From: an uncultured Opitutia bacterium
GTDB taxonomy: Bacteria; Verrucomicrobiota; Verrucomicrobiia; Opitutales; UBA953
DNA length: 33,788 nucleotides
Direction of reading: 5' to 3'
NCBI GenBank assembly: GCA_903909465.1
Contig: CAIVVQ010000176.1
Location: 1 to 33,788, forward strand
Shown: positions 8,632 through 16,171 of the stretch, piece by piece
Numbering within the stretch: position 1 is the first letter of the stretch
Layout of the letters: the number at the start of each line of letters is the position of its first letter
Notes under the pieces: generated by a model
Seen by the model: only the letters and a program-made list of their open reading frames with translations
What the model was told of the DNA's origin: nothing
Databases searched by the model: none
Made by a program: the position numbers and the translations under genes

Positions 8632-9432
8632 TTAGGCTTTGCCGCCTAATTGCTCGCGACCGTAGGCATCAATCGAGCGAAATAGTCCGTCAAAGAATTT
8701 GGCGACCGTAATATTTAAACCGAGCAGTTCTTCGTCGGTGAGCTCAAGTACTTCACCGGGTTTAAAGGTGCGGTAACTATCGGCGAGCTTGGTGGTTTTA
8801 GCGGGGACGCCCGAATTTTTGGTTACACCTGAGGCAGAGGGTTCGACGGGGGGGCCATCGATCTCTTTCATCGCTTTAAATTCAAGGGTAAGTGAGCCGT
8901 CGGGTGAAATATCATCGTTGGTGACCAAACCACCGCGAACCAGAACGCGAAGGGCAGCAGCGATGCTGAAGACACTGTCTTCAAGGTCGCTGATGATATC
9001 AAAAGTCTCTTCCATCGCGTTGAACTTATCTTGTAAATTCATCCGCGCGAATTCTGCATGCTTTTCGCCGACCACACGATCGTTGTCGGGTGTGCTCGCG
9101 GTGTTACGTCCGCGAGTTTTGATCAGTAAGCAAAGCAAGTGGCATTGATTGAGGCATTCGGATGACAGGGCGAGAAGGTCATTCATGCTGGTGCGCAGGA
9201 GGAGTCCGCGCGAATAGGCGACCATTTGGTCGTGTGGTAAATGTACGGATGGCGCGGGCATGACGCGCGACACATTGGAGAAGTATTCATATGCCTTGGG
9301 GTCGGCTGAGCGAATGCCCGACAAGGTGAAGGCCAACATGTCGTGTTGGCGTTGGAGTGCGGTTAAGAAATTACGATTAATATTCTGAAGGGAGATGACG
9401 TTTTCTTCAGAGTCGGATTCAGGCTGTGACAT
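8632..9432 (-). CDS. Unknown helical protein in the Mla operon
   Basis: 266 residues, no signal peptide, no membrane segment, family not recognised. The first about 170 residues look mostly helical and carry a Cys-rich helix (SSECLNQCHLLCLLIKTRG). A low-complexity Pro/Ser/Thr/Lys linker follows around residues 190-215, and a short acidic C-terminal block (LELTDEELLGLNITVAKFF) ends it. The C-terminal block could be a small protein-interaction motif (inference). It sits 11 bases after the SpoU-like gene and eight bases before the MFS gene, so it is translated from the same mRNA. Confidence 0.8.
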   Translation of the reverse strand: MSQPESDSEENVISLQNINRNFLTALQRQHDMLAFTLSGIRSADPKAYEYFSNVSRVMPAPSVHLPHDQMVAYSRGLLLRTSMNDLLALSSECLNQCHLLCLLIKTRGRNTASTPDNDRVVGEKHAEFARMNLQDKFNAMEETFDIISDLEDSVFSIAAALRVLVRGGLVTNDDISPDGSLTLEFKAMKEIDGPPVEPSASGVTKNSGVPAKTTKLADSYRTFKPGEVLELTDEELLGLNITVAKFFDGLFRSIDAYGREQLGGKA

Positions 9433-9443
9433 GTGGAAATGCG

Positions 9444-10277
9444 TTAAGCGTTAGCGGGTGGAGTAGGGTCGTCAGATTTTGCGTGGCGGGCACGTTTGCG
9501 AGCGAGAAATCCATCTACACGCGGTTTAGGCGTAGAGGCAATCCAGGCAATTGCGATGGGCGCAGCCGTGGCAAGGTCGAGGGCGGGGCGGGTGGTGAGA
9601 CCCGGGAAGCGGTAGCAGTGCTCAATGCGAGGAATCAAATCGGCGTCGATTTCACTACCTGATACCAGGAGCGCGATGTGTCTTCCGGGAACGCGTACGG
9701 GTGTGCCCAAATCAATTTTACGTCCCACGGCTGGAGACAGGCCGACCACGCAGCATTTTTCACTAACCAATTTAAGGAGCCCGCCGAGGGCGGCCGCGTG
9801 CATGATGCGAACATGTTCCATGGCGCCGCCAGCGAGGTGCCAGACGTCGGGATTGAAAGACAATTGAGTGGTGGTCGAAGACAGTAAGAGGCGTTGGATG
9901 CCGAAGGCACTCATGGCACGGGCGATGGCAGCCAGGTCGGCGGGGCGGGTGACGCGATCGGCGATGACTACGGTCTCATGAGTTTCGCGCCACTCTGTAA
10001 AATCGGCTACGCGTACATGTCCGGGGTCAGGTCGGAAGGTGAGGGCGCAGACATCATCGCAGTGTGCTTCGGCGAAGTGTGAAAGGTCGTCGACGGATGA
10101 GGTACGAAATTTTACACCCAGCGCTTCGAGTTTTATAATGTGCGGTGAGAGCGCAGGCACATGGGCAGGCGCCGCATGAATCTCACGAAGGGATTTCGGA
10201 TGATGTTCGATACAAGCCAGGACGGCTGCGAGTCCGCGGAGGACAAGTCGATTGGGATTGGCTTCAGAGTGGCTCAC
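9444..10277 (-). CDS. SpoU-fold RNA methyltransferase-like protein with altered motifs
   Basis: 277 residues. The N-terminal about 85 residues resemble the SpoU substrate-binding domain. The rest follows the SpoU/TrmH knotted methyltransferase order: motif 1 DRVTRPADLAAIARAMSAFG (107-126), the HLAGGAMEHVRI strand, motif 2 LLVSGSE (203-209) and motif 3 ALDLATA (232-238). SpoU enzymes 2'-O-methylate ribose in rRNA or tRNA. In this protein the motif 1 Asn (NLGAIIR in the family) is Asp114 and the motif 3 SLN is ALD, while the motif 1 Arg (Arg120) and motif 2 Glu209 remain. It may be active with an unusual site, or only bind RNA. A basic tail (RKRARHAK) suits RNA contact. It overlaps the DUF5069 gene by four bases. 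Confidence 0.78.
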   Translation of the reverse strand: MSHSEANPNRLVLRGLAAVLACIEHHPKSLREIHAAPAHVPALSPHIIKLEALGVKFRTSSVDDLSHFAEAHCDDVCALTFRPDPGHVRVADFTEWRETHETVVIADRVTRPADLAAIARAMSAFGIQRLLLSSTTTQLSFNPDVWHLAGGAMEHVRIMHAAALGGLLKLVSEKCCVVGLSPAVGRKIDLGTPVRVPGRHIALLVSGSEIDADLIPRIEHCYRFPGLTTRPALDLATAAPIAIAWIASTPKPRVDGFLARKRARHAKSDDPTPPANA

Positions 10278-10747
10278 GGGATTCGGCCTTCATCAAAGTC
10301 GATCATGTCGGCAAAGGAAAGGACATCTGTACGATCGAGTGCGCCCATTTTACGTTTAGCATCATTTAGAGCCTCGCGACCCATCTCACTCATGCCTTTT
10401 TGGACCAATTCGCGATTCCAGACGTGGACCCGGCGATCAGTGGGGAAAAGTTTGAGGAGGCGTGCATCGAGATCGGCTTCATCGGTGGCTTCTTTGACAC
10501 AGGTAATGACCTGCTCAGGGTCGACACTGAGGTGTAAGCAGAGGAAACGATCAAAGCCCTTACAGAAATTCCGTTGATAGGATTTCGGGAGCTCACCGCG
10601 TAAGTGTTTACGAATTTTTGCAATGAAGCGCGGCAGGTAAAGCAGACCAGTGGAAGGGTCGGGGATGTATGCTGAAGGTAAATCGTAGCAAATCTCCCCA
10701 GTGGCTTCGCTGAAGCCGTTGGGTCGAGTTGATGGAGTGTCGCTCAT
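10274..10747 (-). CDS. DUF5069-domain protein
   Basis: 157 residues, no signal peptide. The family resemblance rests on the N-terminal GLLYLPRFIAKIRKHLRGEL, then a conserved GFDRFLCLHLSVDPEQ block and a C-terminal segment of alternating acidic and basic helices. DUF5069 proteins are small and uncharacterised and are common in Verrucomicrobiota, which supports the taxonomic guess. The gene overlaps its neighbours by four bases on both sides (lipoprotein upstream, SpoU-like protein downstream), so translation is probably coupled. Function unknown. Confidence 0.75.
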   Translation of the reverse strand: MSDTPSTRPNGFSEATGEICYDLPSAYIPDPSTGLLYLPRFIAKIRKHLRGELPKSYQRNFCKGFDRFLCLHLSVDPEQVITCVKEATDEADLDARLLKLFPTDRRVHVWNRELVQKGMSEMGREALNDAKRKMGALDRTDVLSFADMIDFDEGRIP

Positions 10748-11319
10748 GGCAAAGTTTTGGAGAGGGCTTGGAGTAAGGCTTGGCTTATTTCGGCGGAAGC
10801 CAAACTAAGGTTAGTCGATTGTTGTTCGACAAATGCCTTAGGCGAGCTGGCGCGTTTACTGCGCCAAGTGCCTTGACCCTGAGTTAGGGTATCACCAGCG
10901 GAAGTTTCAATCCGGTAATTAATTTGAAGTATAGTTGCATCGTCATTAACACCAAACTGCATCACATCGAGCATTAGGACGACATGTGCGTCGGAGGGGG
11001 CGGAGGTGCTATAGGGCAGGCCCGTAATTTGTGTCAGGTTATGGCCGACGACATCGCTGATGGCACGATCGAGGCTATAAAGCCATCGCTGAGAATCATC
11101 GATGGCGGTTTTACCTCTGATCTCGTTGATGACAAGGGTGGGGCGTCGGACAGCGGCAGGAATTGAAGCACGTGGAATGAAAACGACAGGCGAAGCTTTG
11201 GACGCGGCAACGGTCGGGGTGTTGAATTGGTGAAAAGTAACTGCGGTGCTTTTCTTATCAAAAACAATACAGCCAGATAGCGTTAGAGCGACTGATGTTA
11301 AATATATAAATTTTCTCAC
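10744..11319 (-). CDS. ABC-transport auxiliary lipoprotein (PqiC-like)
   Basis: 191 residues starting at a GTG that overlaps the MlaD-like stop (GTGA). A lipoprotein signal ends in the lipobox LSGC at residues 14-17, so the mature protein would be anchored through Cys17. The body resembles the ABC-type transport auxiliary lipoprotein family (PqiC/DUF330 style): FIPRASIPAAVRRPTLVIN, then QRWLYSLDRAISDVVGHNL, and a beta-rich segment IETSAGDTLTQGQGTW. Such proteins sit in the outer membrane and receive the tunnel of MCE proteins. Its position right after the MlaD-like gene fits that job. Confidence 0.82.
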   Translation of the reverse strand: MRKFIYLTSVALTLSGCIVFDKKSTAVTFHQFNTPTVAASKASPVVFIPRASIPAAVRRPTLVINEIRGKTAIDDSQRWLYSLDRAISDVVGHNLTQITGLPYSTSAPSDAHVVLMLDVMQFGVNDDATILQINYRIETSAGDTLTQGQGTWRSKRASSPKAFVEQQSTNLSLASAEISQALLQALSKTLP

Positions 11320-12344
11320 GGGTTAGCTTTCTCAGTTTTGATTTCAGTAGATTCTTTGGTGCCGCGACCCTGAATGATGGTTTCAGGATTACGCTCTAAG
11401 AAGTCGGCCAACGAACGAATACCCGCGGCGGCCTCGGAGACATCGGCCAGGGCGGCATCGAGTTCACGGCGAGTGGGCGAACCAGCTTTGGTGAGGGCAC
11501 GAACATTTTCAGCGGCCTCATTGAGACGGTCGAGGGCTTTGCGGCCTGAGGTGGCCATCGCTTTAATGTCATCGGCAACAGGATCGACCTTGGTGTTAAA
11601 ACGTTTCACTAATTCATCGACCGACTGCATGGCGGTTGAAAAATCGGTGATGGCTTTATTAATGGCTGGATCGCTGGTGATGCGCGCAATGTTATCAGAC
11701 GCGGTGACGAGGTTGTTATTAATTTTAGTAAACTCGATTTGCGAGGCACCTTGATCAATGCGTGTGAGGATAGAGTCGACCTTCTTGGTGATGCTTACGA
11801 AATCGACACGGCTGAGTTGTTCCAAGGTTTGAGAGACCGCCTTGGTGAGGGCGCCTAGGTTAGATGGGAGGGTAGGGATTTCAGGTTGTTCGCCACGCAG
11901 GTCGTGCAGCTTGAAGGCGGTGTCGGGGAAATAATCCAGCTCAACGTAAAGCACCCCGGTGATGACGGATTGCTGTTGGAGTTTTGCACGTAGCCCTTTT
12001 TCAATGGAGGTACGTAGGCCGGATTTATCAACCAGTGCTTGGTCGAGTCCGCGACGCGTTAAGAGGTCGGGCGTAAATTCCATGACGACGGGGATGGAAT
12101 AATCGGAAGGTGCTTGATTAGCGGTACGTAGGAGGACTTGGGAAACTTTTCCGATGGTGACACCGCGAAACTTAACGGGCGCGCCGATGTCGAGTCCGCT
12201 AACGGAATCTTGAAAGTAAGCGAGGGCGCTTGGTTTAACTCCCGAGAACGAACCGGCACCCAGCAGGATGAATGCGAGGGTGAAGAGGATGATACCTCCG
12301 ACCACGAAGGCGCCGATTAAGGATTTATTGGCGGAGCGTCGCAT
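11316..12344 (-). CDS. MlaD-family (MCE-domain) lipid transport protein
   Basis: 342 residues. One N-terminal membrane helix (about 9-29, IGAFVVGGIILFTLAFILLG) anchors it in the inner membrane. A single MCE domain follows (about 38-140) with SVSGLDIGAPVKFRGVTIGKV and, towards its end, ITGVLYVELDYFPD. After it comes a long helical region with coiled-coil potential (about 160-320). MCE proteins form rings that carry phospholipid between inner and outer membranes. The single MCE domain and long helical tail suit a tunnel-type protein paired with the PqiC-like lipoprotein encoded next. The ATPase gene precedes it by two bases. Confidence 0.92.
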   Translation of the reverse strand: MRRSANKSLIGAFVVGGIILFTLAFILLGAGSFSGVKPSALAYFQDSVSGLDIGAPVKFRGVTIGKVSQVLLRTANQAPSDYSIPVVMEFTPDLLTRRGLDQALVDKSGLRTSIEKGLRAKLQQQSVITGVLYVELDYFPDTAFKLHDLRGEQPEIPTLPSNLGALTKAVSQTLEQLSRVDFVSITKKVDSILTRIDQGASQIEFTKINNNLVTASDNIARITSDPAINKAITDFSTAMQSVDELVKRFNTKVDPVADDIKAMATSGRKALDRLNEAAENVRALTKAGSPTRRELDAALADVSEAAAGIRSLADFLERNPETIIQGRGTKESTEIKTEKANP

Positions 12345-12346
12345 GC

Positions 12347-13102
12347 TTAGGAGATTTTAATTTGGCTGAAGAAAGCGGAGGCTTTCGGGTGGGAGCCGGG
12401 TTGGAGGAAATCTTTGGGTGGTGCGTAGGCGCCCATCGTGCCCGTGTCGGAGTCGAGGTAAACGCAGAAGTCGGCGGTACGCAGGATACTCGGGACCTCG
12501 TGGCTCACTAGGACAATAGTAGTACCGAATGATTCGCGAACTTTGAGGATAAGTTCGTCCAGTCGGGCTGAGCTGATGGGGTCGAGTCCGGCACTGGGTT
12601 CATCGAGGAAAATAATTTCAGGATCAAGGGCCATGGCGCGGGCGATACCTGCACGCTTGGCCATACCACCACTGACTTCAGAAGGTAATTTATCCATGGC
12701 TTCGGCCAAGCCGACGAGGGCTAATTTATATTCAGCGAGCTGTCGGATTTGCAGATTACTGACACCGAGAAATTCACGCATCGGCATTTCCACATTTTCC
12801 CTTAAGGTAAGTGAGGAGAAAAGTGCGGAGCCTTGGAAGAGGAAGCCAGATCGTCGCAAGGTCATCTCGCGTTGTCTTACTTGTGCTTCGGTTACCTTGA
12901 TGCCAAGTAATTCGCATTCTCCGGAGAGCGGTTCGTCGAGGCCGCCAAGCACACGCATGAGTGTGCTTTTACCGCAACCGCTGGGCCCAACAATCGCTAG
13001 AATTTTTCCTGCTTCCAAAGAAAAATTGATATCACTCATGACCGCTTTGTCATTATAGCCGACGCATAAATTGCGACTGATGAGAATGGAGGAATTCATC
13101 AT
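12347..13102 (-). CDS. ABC transporter ATP-binding protein, MlaF-like
   Basis: 251 residues, a single ABC ATPase domain: Walker A GPSGCGKST at residues 39-47, Q-loop FLFQGSALF, signature EVSGGMAKRAGIARA, Walker B IIFLDEPSAGLDP and switch His in LVSHE. The signature form SGGMAKRAGIARA is typical of MlaF-type ATPases. It powers the MlaE-like permease encoded immediately upstream. The start is one of two adjacent ATG codons (13102 or 13099), one base after the permease stop; no Shine-Dalgarno is seen, so translation probably depends on the upstream gene. Confidence 0.92.
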   Translation of the reverse strand: MMNSSILISRNLCVGYNDKAVMSDINFSLEAGKILAIVGPSGCGKSTLMRVLGGLDEPLSGECELLGIKVTEAQVRQREMTLRRSGFLFQGSALFSSLTLRENVEMPMREFLGVSNLQIRQLAEYKLALVGLAEAMDKLPSEVSGGMAKRAGIARAMALDPEIIFLDEPSAGLDPISSARLDELILKVRESFGTTIVLVSHEVPSILRTADFCVYLDSDTGTMGAYAPPKDFLQPGSHPKASAFFSQIKIS

Positions 13103-13103
13103 C

Positions 13104-14198
13104 TTAGAAATTATAGAGGTTAAAGATGACCGCGAAGATTGCGTCAGCGATAACGATGAGCGTGATGCCTAGGACGGCGGCCGAGGTGGCGGCGTTACCG
13201 ACACCCAGGGCGGAGCGTTGGGCAACATAGCCACGGTAGCAACCCGCCCAGGCGGCGATAAAGGCGAAGGCGAATGATTTGATAAACCCAACCAGGAAGC
13301 TCTTAAACGTAATGGCGCGAATCGCCTGAGTGAGGTATTGTTCGATGCTTAAGTCGCCTGCACAGGCCACTATCATGCCCCCAAATACGCCCACGAAGGT
13401 CGCGAAGAGGCTGAGCAATGGCACCATCAGGGTGACGGCCAAAATGCGAGGTACGGCAAGGTATTCTACAGGACTAATGCCGAGGGCTCGAAGGGCGTCG
13501 GATTCTTGACTCACATTCATGCTGCCGAGTTGTGATGCGAATGAGGTAGACGTGCGACCGCACGCGATGATGCCGGTCATGAGTGCGCCCATCTCACGGG
13601 TCATAGCGAGGGCGACGAGGTTAGCGACGTAGACCGTGGCTCCGACTTGACGGAGTTGGATTAGGCCGACGTAGGCCATGATTAATCCGGTCAGGAAGCC
13701 GAGCAGCATGACGATGGGCAATGCATCGACGCCGGAGGTTTGAAGCTGTAGGGCGAAGTCGTTCCAATTGACACGGCCGCGTCCAATGAGTGTGCGAAAT
13801 AAGCCGACGGCGGTTTGTCCAATGTGATCCATGGCACGTTGCCACGAAGAGAAACTTTCGATGCCCCAAACTCCAAAGCGCTCGATAAATCCCGGGGGAG
13901 AGGTCGGCGATTCCCAGATGGTTGATTTCTCGGCGAGGTTGTAAAGTGATTGAAGGCGCGGGGGGAGTCGACTGATGTCGATCTGTCGGACGTTTTTAAA
14001 ATTCTGAAAAAGCCAAGCAGGCAGGGAAGAGTCGAAATCGCCCAAGTTGTCAGGCACGAGGCAGACTTTATCGCCTTTGAATATGAGATTAGGTACCGCA
14101 GACTCGATGCTCCAATTTCCACTAATCGTCACCCTTGTGGTTCCGTCAGAGAGTATTTCTGCCAGGGCACTAGAGCGTGAATTGGGATCGTGCGACAT
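13104..14198 (-). CDS. MlaE-family permease with STAS-like N-terminal domain
   Basis: The ORF track starts at a TTG at 14279; I prefer the ATG at 14198 (Met28 of the track), which avoids overlap with the divergent LpxR-like gene and gives 364 residues. The first about 110 residues read as a STAS/MlaB-like domain (TTRVTISGNWSIESA, then LPAWLFQNFKNVRQIDIS). The MlaE permease domain with several membrane helices follows, with MTREMGALMTGIIACGRTST and LRALGISPVEYLAVPRILA. MlaE dimers pass phospholipid between the inner membrane and the MCE ring. The STAS domain is a separate protein (MlaB) in E. coli; fusion is common in other phyla. First gene of the Mla run. Confidence 0.9.
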   Translation of the reverse strand: MSHDPNSRSSALAEILSDGTTRVTISGNWSIESAVPNLIFKGDKVCLVPDNLGDFDSSLPAWLFQNFKNVRQIDISRLPPRLQSLYNLAEKSTIWESPTSPPGFIERFGVWGIESFSSWQRAMDHIGQTAVGLFRTLIGRGRVNWNDFALQLQTSGVDALPIVMLLGFLTGLIMAYVGLIQLRQVGATVYVANLVALAMTREMGALMTGIIACGRTSTSFASQLGSMNVSQESDALRALGISPVEYLAVPRILAVTLMVPLLSLFATFVGVFGGMIVACAGDLSIEQYLTQAIRAITFKSFLVGFIKSFAFAFIAAWAGCYRGYVAQRSALGVGNAATSAAVLGITLIVIADAIFAVIFNLYNF

Positions 14199-14207
14199 CC
14201 TGATAGT

Positions 14208-14236
14208 CAGATACTTGGGGAATCGATAGTTCACAA
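14208..14236 (-). promoter_or_regulatory. Possible promoter for the Mla operon
   Basis: On the minus strand TTGTGA, a 17-base spacer and TATCTG end nine bases before the ATG at 14198. Matches to consensus are partial (four of six and three of six). It lies in the 91-base gap between the divergent mlaE-like and lpxR-like genes, where a promoter must be if the run is transcribed on its own. Confidence 0.22.
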
Positions 14237-14289
14237 GCAGAAAGGCATTGTCCCCTTTGCCGAACCGTTGTTTGCTCAACCCTCTTTTG

Positions 14290-15246
14290 ATGCGTAAATT
14301 CTTACTTACATTGTTGGCGGCGAAAGCCGTGGCGCAATCGGGGTTAGATTTGCCGATGGAGACAGCGGAACCACATGGTGCGGTGATTTCGTTGATTGAG
14401 GAAAACGATAAATTCGGGGCCTTTAAATCGGATCGGTATTACACGCAGGGCTTACGCTTGGCGGTGCAAATGGATCCACACGCTTATTTTGCGGTTACCC
14501 AGGAAATTAATACACCCTTTGATACCAGTAATCCGAATCCGCCTGACACCGATTTGCCTTATTCGGGCGTTTTATATTTTTCATACGGTTACGGTAAGGT
14601 GTTGGAGCGCGAAGGCAGGCGTGACTGTTTATTCTCTGTGGAAGGTCAGCTGGGAGTGACTGGCCCAGACTCAGGCGCGGAAACGGTACAAAATCGTTTC
14701 CACCAGTTGATTGGGACGGACCAAGTTAAGGGCTGGGGCACACAGATTCCGAGTGAGCCGGTCGCGAATGTGAACGTTGAGTTTCGTCGTCGCTTTTCAA
14801 TTAGTCCGGTGGAGTACCCAATACGGGATTTGATTTTACGTGGCGCCTTTCAGGCTGGGACTATCAGGACCGAAGCAATTCTTGGATCACAAATCCGTTG
14901 GGGCTGGAATTTAGACCAATCCTGGGGGCAGGGGACAATTCGCCACTCGAATGCCTATAACCCCGACTTCGATGGTAAGGGTGTTTACCCTGCTAATTTC
15001 TCATCTTGGTTCTTTGCCGACACGCAGCTCGAAGTCGTACTTCGTAACTATGCGACAAATGGTACGAATTTCCGCGAGTCCCGCCAGGTAACCAATCGCC
15101 CGGTGGTTTTGCAGTTCATGGTGGGCGCCACGGTTAATATTTACCGCATGACGGTCGCGTATTACATGGCCTACCGAACCAAAGAATTTGAGACCCAAGC
15201 TAAAGCTCAAAGCTTCGGCGGATTCAAAGCTGATATTAAATTCTAA
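14290..15246 (+). CDS. LpxR-family lipid A 3'-O-deacylase, outer-membrane beta-barrel
   Basis: The ORF track starts at a TTG (14248); the ATG at 14290 gives a clean signal peptide MRKFLLTLLAAKAVAQ and 318 residues, like known LpxR proteins. Family marks are ENDKF (residues 38-42), SDRYYTQGLRL (47-57, the tDryYTxG block), and GVTGPDSGAETVQNRFHQLIG with the His expected in the active site, followed by KGWGTQIPSEP. It ends in Phe (KADIKF), as outer-membrane barrels usually do. LpxR removes the 3'-acyloxyacyl group from lipid A in the outer leaflet. First of four closely packed plus-strand genes and divergent from the Mla run. Confidence 0.85.
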   Translation: MRKFLLTLLAAKAVAQSGLDLPMETAEPHGAVISLIEENDKFGAFKSDRYYTQGLRLAVQMDPHAYFAVTQEINTPFDTSNPNPPDTDLPYSGVLYFSYGYGKVLEREGRRDCLFSVEGQLGVTGPDSGAETVQNRFHQLIGTDQVKGWGTQIPSEPVANVNVEFRRRFSISPVEYPIRDLILRGAFQAGTIRTEAILGSQIRWGWNLDQSWGQGTIRHSNAYNPDFDGKGVYPANFSSWFFADTQLEVVLRNYATNGTNFRESRQVTNRPVVLQFMVGATVNIYRMTVAYYMAYRTKEFETQAKAQSFGGFKADIKF

Positions 15247-15247
15247 A

Positions 15248-16171
15248 ATGAGAAATATTGCTGTAGTTGATTTAGGTTCGAATTCCTTTAAGGTGTCAGT
15301 GGTGGATGTGGTGCAACAGAAAGAGTTGGGGCGTCTCACGGAGTCGATTCGCATCTTTCCGGAAAATGAGGCGCAAACCACTTTGTCGCCGGAAAAGATA
15401 AAATTAGCGACCGAGGCAGTGGGTCGTCTGGTGGCTTTTGCCCGTGAAAAAGCAGCGGATAAAATCGTCCTTCTGGGTACGAGTGCCTTGCGTGAGTGTA
15501 CTAATCGGGAAGATTTCTCACGGGCACTACAATCGACTACTGGGCTATCCTTGTTAACGGTTTCTGGTGAAGTCGAGGCGCGCTTGGCGTCGGAAGGCGT
15601 ACGTTCGGACCCTGATTACGCTGGGTATGATCGCATTATTGGATTCGATTTAGGCGGTGGTAGTTTAGAAATTTTTGAATTACGCGGCCCACGTTGTATG
15701 TTGGCTAAGAGCCTCCCCTTGGGTTCTGTTCGTCTGACACATAGTTTACTGCATGGTGCGAAATCGATTATCACCCAGGAGCAGCAAGAATATTTTCAAA
15801 AAGAAATTTTAAACTCACTGCAAGAAGTCATCCCAATCAATGCAGCCGAGAACGCCTTAATTATTGGTGCGGGTGGCGCATTCGTAGTGATTGCCATGTA
15901 CCTGGAAGCAATTGGAGAAAAGCCCGTGGGTGGTCGACTCCCCGTCTTACGCATCCGTGAACTTAAGGACAAAATTTGCAAACTCACGCCCGAGGAACGT
16001 CGAGACCTTCCAGGAATTCCCGCGGATCGATGCGATATTATGCCTGCGGCACTTTTGACGATATGTGTTTTGGCCGACTTATGTAAGGCGGAGTGCTTCT
16101 ATTTATCGCACCGCGGGGTGCGACACGGTATGATCCAGGTTTTAATGCGCGATAATGGGGGGCTAATCTAA
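15248..16171 (+). CDS. Ppx/GppA-family phosphatase
   Basis: The ORF-track start at 15188 would overlap the LpxR-like gene by 59 bases; the ATG at 15248, two bases after that stop, starts exactly at the conserved phosphate loop MRNIAVVDLGSNSFK. The result is 307 residues, the size of short Ppx/GppA proteins without the C-terminal HD-like domain. The ASKHA fold is marked by IVLLGTSALRECTN, the second phosphate loop FDLGGGSLEI and SHRGVRHG near the end. Members hydrolyse polyphosphate or pppGpp; the sequence alone does not tell which. The stop TAA is followed at once by the ATG of the Sco gene. Confidence 0.9.
   Translation: MRNIAVVDLGSNSFKVSVVDVVQQKELGRLTESIRIFPENEAQTTLSPEKIKLATEAVGRLVAFAREKAADKIVLLGTSALRECTNREDFSRALQSTTGLSLLTVSGEVEARLASEGVRSDPDYAGYDRIIGFDLGGGSLEIFELRGPRCMLAKSLPLGSVRLTHSLLHGAKSIITQEQQEYFQKEILNSLQEVIPINAAENALIIGAGGAFVVIAMYLEAIGEKPVGGRLPVLRIRELKDKICKLTPEERRDLPGIPADRCDIMPAALLTICVLADLCKAECFYLSHRGVRHGMIQVLMRDNGGLI

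Noticed and set aside
14199-14279. TTG-initiated N-terminal extension of the MlaE-like protein
   Set aside because: It would use up nearly all of the divergent promoter region, and the ATG at 14198 starts just before the STAS-like domain.
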